Positions 19,490 to 29,813 of a stretch of DNA of 64,000 nucleotides are shown here, piece by piece. The position numbers and the translations under genes were made by a program. Position 1 is the stretch's first letter; every line of letters starts with the position of its first letter. The notes under the pieces are model-generated. The model was not told the DNA's origin and ran no database searches. It saw only the letters and a program-made list of their open reading frames with translations. Origin of the DNA: Massilia sp. HP4 (GTDB lineage: Bacteria > Pseudomonadota > Gammaproteobacteria > Burkholderiales > Burkholderiaceae_D); the NCBI RefSeq assembly GCF_005222695.1, contig NZ_STGG01000041.1, forward strand, positions 372,001 through 436,000, in the 5' to 3' direction.

Positions 19490-20794
19490 TCAGCTGAACA
19501 GGCGCAGCGCGCGGGTCGAGCCGGCCGGGATGTCGGCCGCGTCCATCTCTTGATAGAAATCGACCACCTGGGCCTTGATCTCGTCGAGCGCCTCGTCCAC
19601 CAGCGGCTGGTCGCCATCGTCGACGGTGGTCGCGTCCAGGCGCTGGGTCAGGCCGCGGGCCGCCTCCACCATGCGCCCGAAGCCGTCGCGGCCAGGGGCG
19701 ACGCAAGGCACGTCGAGCAGCAGGGTCAGGCGCGACGTGGTGTCGGCGCCCAGCGTGACGTTGGTCGACAGGGTGAACAGCACGCCGCCCTCGCCGTCGG
19801 GCATCGCGAAGCGGCCGTCGGGACGCACGTCGAAGCCGGCATTCTCGAGCGCGCCGACCAGGGTCGACATCGCCCACGGCGCGCCATTCGCGGCCAGGTT
19901 CACGCCCAGCTGGGCGTCGTGGCCGGCCACGAAGCGGTGCAGGATGCGTGCCTCGCTCATCACCTCGATCATGTCCGGCACTTCCGGCTCGGCCCCGATC
20001 TCGTCGGCCACCGCGCGCAGGCGGGTGACCAGTTCGGAGTATTCGAGTTCGTTGAGGGCCGTGGTGCGGGTCGCCATCTGCACGCCGGCCTGCAGCTTGG
20101 TGTACACGCCGCCGTGCACGATCGGCTCCCATTCGCCGCTGACGGCGAAGCCGATGTAGTGGATCGGCTTGTTGCCGACGCGGCGCAGCTTCTGCAGGGT
20201 CGGCAGGATCTTGTCGCCACGGACCGGGGTCTCGAGCGACAGCGGGATCAGGCAGTCGATCAGCGGATCGACCAGGCATTCGGCCAGCTCGGCCGGCGGC
20301 ATGCCGGGACGGGTGCCGGGCAGCGAGGCGGCCACCGCATCCTGGGCGGCGCTGGCGCCGGGGGCGCGGTAGGTGGTCGTCGGTGCGCCGGCGGGGACGG
20401 CGACCGGCGCTGCCGCCGAGGCTGCAACTGAGGCAACTGAGGGAGCCGAGGCTACGGCGACTGGCGCCGGCGCGGCCACGACCGGGGTCGGCGCGCCTGG
20501 CTCGTCCAGCTGCGGTTCCGGCTTCACGTCGGCCGGCACGAAGGCGTCCGCATCGAGCACGGGTTCCCTGGCGACGACTGGCGCCGCTTCTTGTTGGCCG
20601 GCGTCGAACACCGGCTCATGGCGGTCCACGGCGGGCGGCTGCTCGCCATCGCGCATCAGGACGTCGTCATGGTCGGAGGCAAAGGCGCGTTCGACGCTCT
20701 TGCGGGCCTTGTACTCCTGCCATTTGTTGTAGGTGATGACACCGACGACGAAGACGCCGCCGGCTGCGATCAGGCTCATTTGGAAATCAGTCAT
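19490..20794 (-). CDS. zipA: Cell division protein ZipA
   Basis: 434 aa inner-membrane protein that tethers FtsZ at the division site. One N-terminal membrane helix (about 5-22, SLIAAGGVFVVGVIT), a charged segment, a long Ala/Pro/Val-rich linker (about 50-155) and the C-terminal FtsZ-binding domain (about 185-430). The C-terminal domain resembles Burkholderiales ZipA rather than the E. coli protein, which is the usual situation. Identification relies on topology and on the smc-zipA-ligA context known for this order. The gap to ligA is 9 nt, so the two are cotranscribed. Confidence 0.82.
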   Translation of the reverse strand: MTDFQMSLIAAGGVFVVGVITYNKWQEYKARKSVERAFASDHDDVLMRDGEQPPAVDRHEPVFDAGQQEAAPVVAREPVLDADAFVPADVKPEPQLDEPGAPTPVVAAPAPVAVASAPSVASVAASAAAPVAVPAGAPTTTYRAPGASAAQDAVAASLPGTRPGMPPAELAECLVDPLIDCLIPLSLETPVRGDKILPTLQKLRRVGNKPIHYIGFAVSGEWEPIVHGGVYTKLQAGVQMATRTTALNELEYSELVTRLRAVADEIGAEPEVPDMIEVMSEARILHRFVAGHDAQLGVNLAANGAPWAMSTLVGALENAGFDVRPDGRFAMPDGEGGVLFTLSTNVTLGADTTSRLTLLLDVPCVAPGRDGFGRMVEAARGLTQRLDATTVDDGDQPLVDEALDEIKAQVVDFYQEMDAADIPAGSTRALRLFS

Positions 20795-20992
20795 GCTGCG
20801 TGTGCCTCAATAGCGAAATTCGCGCCGGACCCGCCGACCTGCTTGGCCGGTTCTCGTATCCTGCGAAATGGTTAATTCGATCGGTTGCCATCCGTGCGGG
20901 CGCTCTCCCCACGAAAACTCATGCAATGATACCAACTCGCCCGCGCGGATGCCATGGATTGCACTGCATCCCCTTATTTGTTTTCCAGTTTG

Positions 20993-22831
20993 TCATGCCG
21001 CCTCCGGGGTGGCCGGCTGGCGGCAGGCGGGCAAGGCCACCACGATCTCGCTGCCCAGGCCCTCCCCGGCGCTCGCCGCGCCGACCCGGCCGCCGTGCAG
21101 CAGCACCAGTTTCCTGACCAGCGCCAGCCCGATGCCCAGGCCGCCCTGCGAGCGGTCCGGCGTGCGCTGCCCCTGGCGGAACAGTTCGAATACGCTGGCG
21201 ACCAGTTCCGGAGCCATCCCGATGCCGTTGTCGCGCACCGTGATCTCGACCATCCCGTCCACCCGCGCCAGCCCGAGCACGATGCGCCCGCCCGGCGGCG
21301 TATACCTGGTGGCGTTCGACAGCAGGTTCGCCAGCACCTGGACCAGGCGCTTGCGGTCGCCGTGCACGCAGGCCCCGCCCGCGTCATCCTCGATCGAGAG
21401 CGCATGGCTGCGCGCCTCGATCAGCGGGCGCGCCTGTTCGATGGCCTCGTCGACCAGCTGGCGCGCCGCGATATCGTCCTGTTCGAGCGCGATCAGCCCG
21501 CGCGTCACCCGCGCGACGTCCAGCAGGTCGTCGATCAGGCCCGTCATGTGGGTGGACTGGCGCGCGATCACCCGTCCGATATGCTCGACCCGGTCCGGAT
21601 CGTGTTTTGCCAGCGGCAGCAGCGACGCCGCGCTGCGGATCGGCGCCAGCGGATTGCGCAGCTCGTGGCCCAGCATGGCAAGGAACTCGTCCTTGCGCTG
21701 GTCCGCCTCGCGCAAGGCGTCCTCGGTCAGCTTGTGTTCGTGGATGTCGGTGCAGGTGCCCATCCAGCGCCCGATCTCGCCATTGGCATCGCGCACCGGG
21801 AGGGCGCGGCCGAGCACCCAGCGGTAGCCACCGTCACGGTGGCGCAAGCGGTACTCGATCTCGTAGGGTTCGCCCGTTTCCAGCGAGTGGCGCCACCTGG
21901 CCCAGGCGGCATCCTGGTCGTCCGGATGGAACATATCGTTCCAGCCCTCGCCGTCGGTCGATCCGGCCGGCACGCCGGTGAAGGCATACCACTGGTCGTT
22001 GTAGTAGTCGTGGAAGCCGTCGGCGCGGGTCGACCACACCATCTGCGGCATCGCGTTCGTAATCGCGCGAAAGCGCGCTTCGCTCTCGGCCAGCGCGCGT
22101 TCGGCGGCGCGCGTGGCCGAGATGTCGATCACCACCGCGAAGCCCTGGCCGCAATCGGCCATCAGGTTGCCGGCGCCGACCAGCACCGGGATCCGGCGGC
22201 CGTCGCGGTGCAGGTATTCCTTCTCGATCAGCGGCATCCGGCCATGCGTGCGCAGCCGCGCGAGACCGGCGTCGTCGGTCTCGCGCCATTCGGGCGGCGT
22301 CAGCGCGCGCCAGGAAAGGCCGCGCCGGCGATCTTCTTCGTCCAGGCCCAGCATCGTGAGAAAGGCGTCGTTGCAGTCGATGATGGCGCCGCCGAGGGTA
22401 TACCGCACCACGCCGACCGGGCTCAGTTCGACCAGCCGCCCCAGCTCGCGGGTCGCCAGGTCGGCCTCCGGCGCCGGGCTCGATGCCACGCCCAGCACGC
22501 CGACGATCGCGCCATCGGCTTCGCATACCGGCGACAGGGCCAGCGCCACGCCGGATGGCGGCGCCGCCTCGGTACTGGCCTGGGCCAGGCTGCCGTCGAG
22601 GATGCGCGCAGCCAGTGCGCGCGCGCCAGGCGGCAGCGCAGCGGCGGGCACCCATGCATCGGCCGGCCAGGCGTCGGCCAGCAGCGCCGCCAACGCGGGG
22701 TTGGCGCAGGCCGTGCCGGTAGCGCCGTGCAGGATCAGCATGGGCGCGGGAGACGCGCGGATCAGCCGCAGCCCCTGCTCCAGGGCCGTGGGCAAGGTCG
22801 AAGGCTGAGTTGGACGGGGAAGGTCGATCAT
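20993..22831 (-). CDS. Orphan sensor histidine kinase with two PAS domains
   Basis: 612 aa, no membrane helix. A divergent N-terminal sensing region, a PAS domain (about 130-250, [22 protein letters not shown]), a second PAS/PAC (about 255-370, [21 protein letters not shown]), then HisKA with [12 protein letters not shown] and HATPase_c with DNGIGM and GGLGIGLAL. It has no receiver domain and no response regulator gene beside it. The kinase core is close in style to the hybrid kinase at 9940-11244. No Shine-Dalgarno is seen before the ATG. It sits between zipA and smc, interrupting that conserved neighbourhood. Confidence 0.88.
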   Translation of the reverse strand: MIDLPRPTQPSTLPTALEQGLRLIRASPAPMLILHGATGTACANPALAALLADAWPADAWVPAAALPPGARALAARILDGSLAQASTEAAPPSGVALALSPVCEADGAIVGVLGVASSPAPEADLATRELGRLVELSPVGVVRYTLGGAIIDCNDAFLTMLGLDEEDRRRGLSWRALTPPEWRETDDAGLARLRTHGRMPLIEKEYLHRDGRRIPVLVGAGNLMADCGQGFAVVIDISATRAAERALAESEARFRAITNAMPQMVWSTRADGFHDYYNDQWYAFTGVPAGSTDGEGWNDMFHPDDQDAAWARWRHSLETGEPYEIEYRLRHRDGGYRWVLGRALPVRDANGEIGRWMGTCTDIHEHKLTEDALREADQRKDEFLAMLGHELRNPLAPIRSAASLLPLAKHDPDRVEHIGRVIARQSTHMTGLIDDLLDVARVTRGLIALEQDDIAARQLVDEAIEQARPLIEARSHALSIEDDAGGACVHGDRKRLVQVLANLLSNATRYTPPGGRIVLGLARVDGMVEITVRDNGIGMAPELVASVFELFRQGQRTPDRSQGGLGIGLALVRKLVLLHGGRVGAASAGEGLGSEIVVALPACRQPATPEAA

Positions 22832-22923
22832 TGCAGGAAGCTGGTGCTGGGGGCCATGCCCGGAGCGGGCCGGATCACGGGTTGGCCAAGTTTAGCACGG
22901 CGCTCCGGAACGACCGCGCCCGC

Positions 22924-25900
22924 TCAGGCGGCGGCCAGGTCGGCGGCCGACTCCATGTCCACCGCGACGATCCGCGACACGCCCTGCTCCTGCATCGTCA
23001 CGCCGATCAGCTGGCTGGCCATCTCCATCGCGATCTTGTTATGCGAGATGAACAGGAACTGGGTATGCTCCGACATGCGCTTGACCATCCGGCAGAAGCG
23101 TTCGGTGTTGGCGTCGTCCAGCGGCGCATCGACTTCGTCGAGCAGGCAGAATGGCGCCGGGTTCAGGCGGAACATCGAGAACACCAGCGCGGTCGCGGTC
23201 AGGGCCTTCTCGCCGCCCGACAGCAGGTGGATGGTGGCGTTCTTCTTGCCCGGCGGCTGGGCCATGACCTGCACGCCGGCGTCCAGGATCTCGTCGCCCG
23301 TCATCACCAGCCTGGCATTGCCGCCGCCGAACAGGATCGGGAACAGTTCCGAGAAGTGGCCGTTGACGCGGTCGAAGGTGTCGGCAAGCAGGTCGCGCGT
23401 CTCGCGGTCGATGCGGCCGATCGCGTCTTCCAGCGTGGTAATCGCTTCGTTCAGGTCGGCGTTCTGCGAATCCAGGAAGCGCTTGCGCTCGGTGGCCTGG
23501 GCCAGCTCGTCGACCGCCGCCAGGTTGACCGCGCCCAGGCCGTTGATGGCGTTGGTCAGCCGGGTGACTTCGCCCTGCAGGTACTGCGGCTTGAGCTCGG
23601 GGTCGAGTTTTTCGGACAGCGCCGCCTCGTCGGCCCCGGTGGCGGCCAGCGCCTCGGCGAACTGCTCCTGGTTCAGGCGCGCGGCCTGCTCCTTGAGCTG
23701 CATCTCGGTGATGCGGTCGCGCTGCGGCTGCAGGCTGCGTTCGGACCCCATGCGCGCTTCTTCGGCCGCGCGCAGCTGCTGGGCGACCTGGTCCAGCTCG
23801 TGGCGGGCGTCGGACAGCGCCACTTCTTGCATCGTGCGGCGTTCGAGCAGCTCTTGCAAGCCTTCGTGGGCGGTGCCGCTTTCCAACGCTTCCTGCTCCA
23901 GGCGCGCCTGCGCCAGGCTGGCGCCGACCTGTTCGGCCTGCGTCGCCGCGGTCGCCATCGTGCGGCGCAACTCTTCGATGCGGCTGCGCTGGGCGCGCTC
24001 GGCGAACTGGGCTTCCTGCGCGCCGCGTTCCAGCTCGCGCAAGTGGTCGCGGGCTCGCGCCAGCGCCTGTTCGCGCTCCAGGAAAGCGGTCTGGCCATCC
24101 TCGTGCGCTTCCTGCAGCTCTGCCAGCTTTAGGTCGAGCTGTTCGAATTCGTGCTCGCTCTCGGCCTGGGCCTGGCGCTGCTCGGCTTCCTGGGCCGCGA
24201 TCTCGGACAGGTCGGCCCCGATCTGGCTGCTGCGCTGGTTGAAGCGGGCCTCGATCTCGCTTTGCTTGAGCACCTCGATCTGCAGCGCGTGTACTTCGCG
24301 CTGCAGCGTGCCGACCTTGGCGCGCGCATCCTGCAGCCGGCGTGCGAGATCGGTGACGGCGGCGTCGGCGCGGGTGGCGCGAGTGCGCGCTTCGTCGGCC
24401 AGCAAGGCCTGGGCCTTGAGCTGCCTGGCCGTGTTCTCGATGTCGTGCTGGCGCGCCAGCATGCCGTCCTGCTCGGCGTCGGGCGCATGGAAGCGCACAC
24501 TGGAACGGGTGACTAAATGGCCCTCGCGCGTCACCAGGGCCGCGCCCTGCGGCAGGCGCGCGCGCTCGGCGAAGGCCTCGGCCGCGTTGGCGGCGACATA
24601 GACGCCGTGCAGCCAGTCTTCGAGCACGCCGCGGATGCCGGCATCGTTCACGCGCAGCAGGCTGGAGAAGGGTTTCAGTCCATCGGGCGACGGCGGGTGC
24701 GCGCCCGGCTGCGGCGCGTACAGCGCCAGGCGGGCCGGCGGCGCATCGTTCACGAAGGCCTTGGCCCAGTCGATATTCGACACTTCGAGCGCACCGGAGC
24801 GCTCGCGCAGCACAGCCTCCAGGGCGGTCTCCCAGCCCTCTTCGACGTCGAGCTTTTGCCACAGGCGCGGCAGGCCGGCCAGCTCGTGCTTTTCCAGCCA
24901 GGGCTGGACCTTGCCCTGGGTTTGCACCCGATCCTGCATCTGGCGCAGCGCGGCCAGACGTGCTTCCAGCTGGGCGTTGGCGGCGCTCTCGCGCTGAACC
25001 TGCGCGTGCGCATCCTTGCGCTCCGTCTCGACTTCTTCCTGGCGGCCCGTCGCGTCCTCGAGCAGCATGGATTGTTCTTCGAGCAGCAGCTGCTTTTCTT
25101 CCAGCTGCAGGCGCAGATTGTCCAGGGTGGCGCTGTCGGGCAGGTTCAGGCCGTTCCTCTCCTGTTGCAGGCGCTCGCGGCGCGCTGCGAGATTGGTCAG
25201 GATGCCGGCCGCGTTGCGGCCATGGGCCGAGGCCAGCTCGATGCGCTGCTGGACCTGCATGATGCGGGCGCGCGAGGCGCTCGACTGTTCCTGGCCGGCG
25301 CGCCAGGCTGCTTCGAGCTCGGGCAGGCGCTCGTTGTGGACCTCGACCGCGATCTGGGCGCCTTCGGCGCGCGCGGCCAGTTCCTCGAGCTGCATCTCGG
25401 CTTCTTCCTGGCCCTCGCGATGTTGCTGCTCCTGCGCCAGCCATTGATCGCGCTGCGCCGCCAGGGTGGCGATCTGGTTTTGCAGGCGGGTACGCGACTC
25501 GACCACGAACTTGATCTGCGCCTCCAGGCTGCCGATCTCGGAATTGATCTGGTATAGAAAGCCCTGCGCCGTGTGCAGGCGGTCGCCGGCGGCGAAGTGG
25601 GCCTGGCGCAGGTGTTCGAGGTCGACCTCGACGCTGCGCAGCTTGGCCGTTTGCGCCTCGAGGCTGGTCTGGGCTTCTTCCATCTCGCGGAAAAATTTGA
25701 CCTGCTCGGCCCTGGCCTCGTTCTTGCGCATCAGCCACAGCAGCTTCTGCTTTTCTTCCTGGTCGGCCTGCAGCTGGCGGAAGCGGTTCGCCACCGCGGC
25801 CTGGGCTTCGAGCTTGTCGAGGTTGGCGTTCAGCTCGCGCAGGATGTCCTCGACCCGCAGCAGGTTTTCGCGCGTGTCGGACAGGCGATTCTCGGTCTCG

Positions 25901-26433
25901 CGGCGACGCTCCTTGTACTTCGAGACGCCGGCCGCTTCTTCCAGGAAGACGCGCAGCTCTTCCGGGCGCGATTCGATAATGCGCGAGATCATGCCCTGGC
26001 CGATGATGGCGTAGGCGCGCGGACCGAGGCCGGTGCCGAGGAAGATGTCCTGGATGTCGCGCCGGCGCACCGGCTGGCCGTTGATGTAATAGGTCGAGGT
26101 GCCGTCGCGCGTGAGGGTGCGCTTGACCGCGATCTCGGCATACTGGCCCCACTGGCCGGCGGCCTTGCCGGCGCTGTTGTCGAACACCAGCTCGACCGAG
26201 GAGCGCCCGGCGGGTTTGCGGTGGGTGGAGCCGTTGAAGATCACGTCCTGCATCGACTCGCCGCGCAGCTCGGAGGCCTTCGATTCGCCCAGCACCCAGC
26301 GCACGGCGTCGATGATATTCGATTTGCCGCAGCCGTTGGGGCCGACCACGCCGACCAGCTGACCCGGCACCTGGAAATTGGTGGGATCGACGAACGACTT
26401 AAATCCCGACAATTTGATGGAAGAGAGGCGCAC
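22924..26433 (-). CDS. smc: Chromosome segregation protein SMC
   Basis: 1169 aa, full length. An ABC-type ATPase that, with ScpA and ScpB, compacts and segregates the chromosome. N-terminal Walker A GPNGCGKSN (K37); long coiled coils (about 165-500 and 670-1010, rich in Glu, Gln and Ala heptads); hinge (about 505-660); C-terminal signature LSGGEKALTATAL and Walker B PFCLLDEVDAPLDDAN. A promoter lies just upstream at 26468-26496. Confidence 0.97.
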   Translation of the reverse strand: MRLSSIKLSGFKSFVDPTNFQVPGQLVGVVGPNGCGKSNIIDAVRWVLGESKASELRGESMQDVIFNGSTHRKPAGRSSVELVFDNSAGKAAGQWGQYAEIAVKRTLTRDGTSTYYINGQPVRRRDIQDIFLGTGLGPRAYAIIGQGMISRIIESRPEELRVFLEEAAGVSKYKERRRETENRLSDTRENLLRVEDILRELNANLDKLEAQAAVANRFRQLQADQEEKQKLLWLMRKNEARAEQVKFFREMEEAQTSLEAQTAKLRSVEVDLEHLRQAHFAAGDRLHTAQGFLYQINSEIGSLEAQIKFVVESRTRLQNQIATLAAQRDQWLAQEQQHREGQEEAEMQLEELAARAEGAQIAVEVHNERLPELEAAWRAGQEQSSASRARIMQVQQRIELASAHGRNAAGILTNLAARRERLQQERNGLNLPDSATLDNLRLQLEEKQLLLEEQSMLLEDATGRQEEVETERKDAHAQVQRESAANAQLEARLAALRQMQDRVQTQGKVQPWLEKHELAGLPRLWQKLDVEEGWETALEAVLRERSGALEVSNIDWAKAFVNDAPPARLALYAPQPGAHPPSPDGLKPFSSLLRVNDAGIRGVLEDWLHGVYVAANAAEAFAERARLPQGAALVTREGHLVTRSSVRFHAPDAEQDGMLARQHDIENTARQLKAQALLADEARTRATRADAAVTDLARRLQDARAKVGTLQREVHALQIEVLKQSEIEARFNQRSSQIGADLSEIAAQEAEQRQAQAESEHEFEQLDLKLAELQEAHEDGQTAFLEREQALARARDHLRELERGAQEAQFAERAQRSRIEELRRTMATAATQAEQVGASLAQARLEQEALESGTAHEGLQELLERRTMQEVALSDARHELDQVAQQLRAAEEARMGSERSLQPQRDRITEMQLKEQAARLNQEQFAEALAATGADEAALSEKLDPELKPQYLQGEVTRLTNAINGLGAVNLAAVDELAQATERKRFLDSQNADLNEAITTLEDAIGRIDRETRDLLADTFDRVNGHFSELFPILFGGGNARLVMTGDEILDAGVQVMAQPPGKKNATIHLLSGGEKALTATALVFSMFRLNPAPFCLLDEVDAPLDDANTERFCRMVKRMSEHTQFLFISHNKIAMEMASQLIGVTMQEQGVSRIVAVDMESAADLAAA

Positions 26434-26467
26434 GTGCGTCGGCTATCGCTGTAGAGGTAAAGCGCCC

Positions 26468-26496
26468 ATCATACCATTGCCGGCATGGGATGAAAA
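26468..26496 (-). promoter_or_regulatory. Sigma70-type promoter of smc
   Basis: On the minus strand: -35 TTTTCA (26491-26496), 17-nt spacer, -10 TATGAT (26468-26473). The start site would fall about 30 nt before the smc ATG. The T run of the -35 also forms the tail of a GC-rich hairpin (GGGG-CCG-CCCC) after the DUF1631 gene, so terminator and promoter overlap. Confidence 0.6.
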
Positions 26497-26522
26497 AGCG
26501 CCGGGGGCGGCCCCGCCCTGCC

Positions 26523-28850
26523 TCATGCGCTGCGGGCGCCGTCCGCCGCCAGGGTGGCGTCGTTGACCGCGCCCGGCCCGACCGCCGCGCTCAGGATGCG
26601 GCCGACCACGCCCTCCGGGGCGACGATCCGGATCGCGCCTTCGCGCAGCAGCTCGGCCAGGCGCTCGGCCGGCAGCGAGAACGCTTCCTGGCGCCCGGCG
26701 CCCGAGAAGATGTACAGCGTGCGCAGCGGGCTGACCCAGGCCAGGCGCACCCGGCGCACGATCTGCGCTTCGCTCAATTCGAGCCGCATGCCGCGCTCCA
26801 GGCCGGCCAGCACGGCGGCGGACGGATCGAGGGCGGCGGCTTGCGCCTCCTCGGCCTGGATTCGCGCCTGCTCGCGCTCTTCTTCCTGTTCCTGCGCCAC
26901 CCGGCGCAGGGCATCCTGCTGGGCCGCCTCGAGCGCCAGTTCGAGCTGGCGCTCGGGCGACAGCTCGATCGGCGCGCGCACGATCGAGGCGTGGCACTCG
27001 GCCAGCTCGGCGAAGAACTGCAGGCGCTCGGCATCCTGCCAGCGGGTGGCGTCGAGCCAGTTATTCAGGCTCGCCAGCAGCGCCGGCAGGCGCCCGATCA
27101 GGGCCTTTCTCTGCTCCTGGGTGACCTTTGGCTTGACGCTCCAGATCAGGTCTTCCATTGTGCGGGTGGCGCTGTCGACGGCGCCGGGACGGCTGTCCTC
27201 GATGGTGTAGGCCAGCGCCAGCGCGGCGGTCCAGCGCCCCTCCAGGAAGCCCGACACGGCCGGGATCACCTGTTCGCCGGCCAGCCGCAAGGCCACCGCC
27301 CGCCGGGCCGAGCGCTCGGCGGCAGCGCGCTTCTCGCGCCGCGTGGCCTGGGCGATCGGCGCCGCCAGCGCGGCCTGTTCCTGGCTTTCGCGCGCGGCCA
27401 GGCCGGCCTCGAGTTCGGCCAGGGCGGCGCCGAATTCGGGGTCGGGCTGGTCGCGCACGCGCTCGACGCTGCTGCGCATGGCGCGGTAGACCGGGTCGTC
27501 CTCGCCCTGAGGCTGCTCCCAGCCGGCCTGCGACAGCAGGTCGAGCAGGCGCCGCGCCGGGTGCGCCTCCTGGTAGAAGAAGCTGCGGTCGCGCAGCGCG
27601 GTGCGCAGCACCGGCAGCTGCAGGTGGCCGATCAGTTCGCGCGTTTCGGGCGCGACGCCGTCGTCCTGCAGCACGCTGCCGAACACCCGCGACAACAGGT
27701 CGAGCGTGGTTTCGTCGCCGCGCGACAGGGCGCCCTGCGGCAGGCTGGCGCGCAGCTGCGGCAGGTGGAATACGCCGGGTGGCGCATTTGTGCCGGCGCC
27801 TGTACCGGCACCGGCGGCGGCCTGGCGGGCCAGCAGGTCGAGCAACGGCAGTGCTGCGGGCATCGCTGCTGCGCCACCTGCGATATAGGCCGGTCCGGGA
27901 AGTCCGAGCTGCGGCATTGCGCCTTGCTGGACGAAGCCGGCGGCGGGTTGCGTGCTGGAGGCCGCGGACGCTGGCGCCGGATTGGTCGCGTCCGGCGGCC
28001 CCACCGCGAAGCCGGACGCCCCACTTGGACGCCAGCCGCCGCTGCCTTGCGGCAGGTTCGGGATGTCCGGCACCGCCAGCGCCGGGTCGAACAGGTGGCG
28101 CAGCTGCTGGGCCAGCGCGGCTTCGCGCCGGGCGCGTTCGGCCTGGCGCGCGGCGCGGTCGTCGGTCTTGCTGAAACGGGTGTCGCCACCGGGGCCCTTG
28201 CGCGCCTTGAGCGCCTCGACCAGGGCCTCGTACAAGGGCGCCAGGTCGAACATCAGGCCGGGACGCAGCAGCGGAACCACCAGGCCGTGGGCCTCGGGAT
28301 CGGGCTCGAACTGGCGCCAGGCCGCGTGCACGGCAGCGAGGAAGACGTCGGGACGGAAGGGATTGTGGGCGGCGCGCACCAGGTCGCGCCCGAGCAGCAG
28401 GCCGAGGCGCACGCCGAGCGTGGCCAGGCCTTCGGAATGCTGCAGGTCGAAGGGACGGCTGACCGCGCCCAACGCCATCTGCTGGTCGATCTGCTCGAGC
28501 GGGACCAGGCTCAGTTCGAGCGGCGCGGCCGGGGCGGCGCCGGGGACATCGTGGGGGAGCAGGCGCGCGATTTCGTGGCGCAGCGCCGCCTCGATCTCGC
28601 CGGTGGCGAGGTGGGTGAAGGCGTAGGCGTTATCCTTGAGCAGATTGCCCGATTTGACGCGCCGCATGACGGCGGCGGGCTCGGGACCGGCCGCGGTCAG
28701 GTCCAGCAGCGCCGAAACCATGCGCCGCGCCATATCGGCCAGGCCAGGCTCGGCCTGGCTGCGCGCGATATCGACCAGCTCGGCCAGCGCCGCATGCTGG
28801 GCAGCGGTGGCCTTGCGCGCGGCGCAAGTCTGGGCGGATGGAGTGGCCAT
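26523..28850 (-). CDS. DUF1631 family protein
   Basis: 775 aa, cytoplasmic, mainly helical, without signal or membrane segment. The pattern fits the large DUF1631 proteins found near smc and in other places in Burkholderiales. An Ala/Gly/Pro-rich low-complexity stretch (about 230-340) separates an N-terminal block (about 1-220) from the conserved C-terminal body. A coiled coil rich in Glu, Gln and Arg lies near 640-700. The C-terminus (about 700-775) has a compact beta/alpha segment, RLAWVSPLRTLYIFSGAG, resembling the PilZ-like tail described for this family, where it may bind cyclic di-GMP; I do not see a clear RxxxR motif here. Function unknown. Confidence 0.75.
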   Translation of the reverse strand: MATPSAQTCAARKATAAQHAALAELVDIARSQAEPGLADMARRMVSALLDLTAAGPEPAAVMRRVKSGNLLKDNAYAFTHLATGEIEAALRHEIARLLPHDVPGAAPAAPLELSLVPLEQIDQQMALGAVSRPFDLQHSEGLATLGVRLGLLLGRDLVRAAHNPFRPDVFLAAVHAAWRQFEPDPEAHGLVVPLLRPGLMFDLAPLYEALVEALKARKGPGGDTRFSKTDDRAARQAERARREAALAQQLRHLFDPALAVPDIPNLPQGSGGWRPSGASGFAVGPPDATNPAPASAASSTQPAAGFVQQGAMPQLGLPGPAYIAGGAAAMPAALPLLDLLARQAAAGAGTGAGTNAPPGVFHLPQLRASLPQGALSRGDETTLDLLSRVFGSVLQDDGVAPETRELIGHLQLPVLRTALRDRSFFYQEAHPARRLLDLLSQAGWEQPQGEDDPVYRAMRSSVERVRDQPDPEFGAALAELEAGLAARESQEQAALAAPIAQATRREKRAAAERSARRAVALRLAGEQVIPAVSGFLEGRWTAALALAYTIEDSRPGAVDSATRTMEDLIWSVKPKVTQEQRKALIGRLPALLASLNNWLDATRWQDAERLQFFAELAECHASIVRAPIELSPERQLELALEAAQQDALRRVAQEQEEEREQARIQAEEAQAAALDPSAAVLAGLERGMRLELSEAQIVRRVRLAWVSPLRTLYIFSGAGRQEAFSLPAERLAELLREGAIRIVAPEGVVGRILSAAVGPGAVNDATLAADGARSA

Positions 28851-28973
28851 GACGGTTCGGCGAAGTGAGGCAAGGCCCTATTTTGCCACACTCTTACCTA
28901 TCAGCAATGACCAAACACATCTTGACTGAGTGGCAAGGACGAACGACAGCGACTGCGTTTCCCGTCCCTGTGC

Positions 28974-29534
28974 TCAGATATTCCGCAGAACCGCCCCTTT
29001 GGGTGGCGCGAAGTCGAGCACCTCATGGATCATCTTGGCCGCCTTGGCATCGCGCGCGGTCAGGTGCAGGTCGCCGTACTGGTGCACGCTCCACTGCTCG
29101 GGCGCGAGTTCGATCTCCTTGCGCAGGATGGCTTCGGTGCGCGCATCGTCGGCGCGCAGGCCTTCGACGATGATGTTCAGCGCATCCGGCCGCGAGCCGG
29201 GCGAGGCGGTCGCATGCGACTTGTGGATCATGAAGCGCGCGGTCTCGCTGGCATAGCGGCGCGACCCGCACAGGTAGAGCACGACCGCGATCGACGCCAC
29301 CGCCCCGGCGTTATACATCACAAACTTGATCGGCGAGTTGGCCATGAAGTTATACAGGCACAGCCCGTCGCTGACATAACCGCCATTCGACTGCAGCAGC
29401 ACGTGGGCGGTATCGATCCCCTCCTCCGTCATGCTGACTACCGCCTCGAACATCCGATGCACCATATCGCTGTTGACATCACCCGACAGCGTGTACCAGC
29501 CTTCTTTCTCCTGCAACGTTTTTTCTTCGTTCAT
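28974..29534 (-). CDS. ClpP-like serine protease homologue
   Basis: 186 aa from the ATG at 29534. ClpP/crotonase fold: VLLQSNGGYVSDGLCLYNFM, then the nucleophile region NAGAVASIAVVLY with Ser in the GxxxS position, and the catalytic His in RFMIHKSHA. A GDLHLTARDAK segment occupies the place of the third catalytic residue and the A-x-x-A-x-x-x-G-hydrophobic end of ClpP. It is shorter and more divergent than housekeeping ClpP, which normally sits by clpX, so this is a second ClpP-like protein. It may be a stand-alone protease or a non-degrading homologue. Transcribed alone from the extended -10 at 29567. Confidence 0.75.
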   Translation of the reverse strand: MNEEKTLQEKEGWYTLSGDVNSDMVHRMFEAVVSMTEEGIDTAHVLLQSNGGYVSDGLCLYNFMANSPIKFVMYNAGAVASIAVVLYLCGSRRYASETARFMIHKSHATASPGSRPDALNIIVEGLRADDARTEAILRKEIELAPEQWSVHQYGDLHLTARDAKAAKMIHEVLDFAPPKGAVLRNI

Positions 29535-29566
29535 AGTCTGTTCTCGCCTACAAAGTAAGTGGAACA

Positions 29567-29575
29567 AGTGTAGCA
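29567..29575 (-). promoter_or_regulatory. Extended -10 promoter of the ClpP-like gene
   Basis: TGCTACACT on the minus strand (TGn plus TACACT), about 33 nt before the ATG. No -35 is recognisable, which is usual for extended -10 promoters. Confidence 0.45.
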
Positions 29576-29644
29576 AATCACGGCAAATACCCCCGATACC
29601 CCACCCCAATAGTGCGCAGCAATGCTCCCAGCAATTCCCCAATC

Positions 29645-29707
29645 AGGGTCAGTGTAGATTTATTGGGCAATTCCCCAAAGTTGTCAAAGAACTCTACTCC
29701 GACCCTA
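29645..29707. repeat. Imperfect inverted-repeat element, copy 1
   Basis: Begins AGGGTCAGTGTAGATTTA and ends CTCTACTCCGACCCTA; the ends are inverted repeats of each other with two mismatches over 14 bases. The centre has AAAGTTGTCAAAGAA. Copy 2 lies 107 nt further on in the same direction. Such GGTCAG-ended palindromes often flank REP-associated tyrosine transposase genes; no transposase is present here. Confidence 0.6.
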
Positions 29708-29813
29708 TTTAATTTTAGGCCGTTTAGCGCTATCAAAATCTCACTTTGATTCTCAGGGTCAAATAGTTTTTTAAATGCACCCTTTTTGTTTCCTCGACGG
29801 TTAGAAATCAAAT

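Noticed and set aside
29578..29811. A 77-codon minus-strand frame in the AT-rich repeat region
   Set aside because: Begins with TTG within a repeat, has no ribosome site and is made mainly of repeat sequence. It might be a transposase remnant but nothing recognisable supports that.
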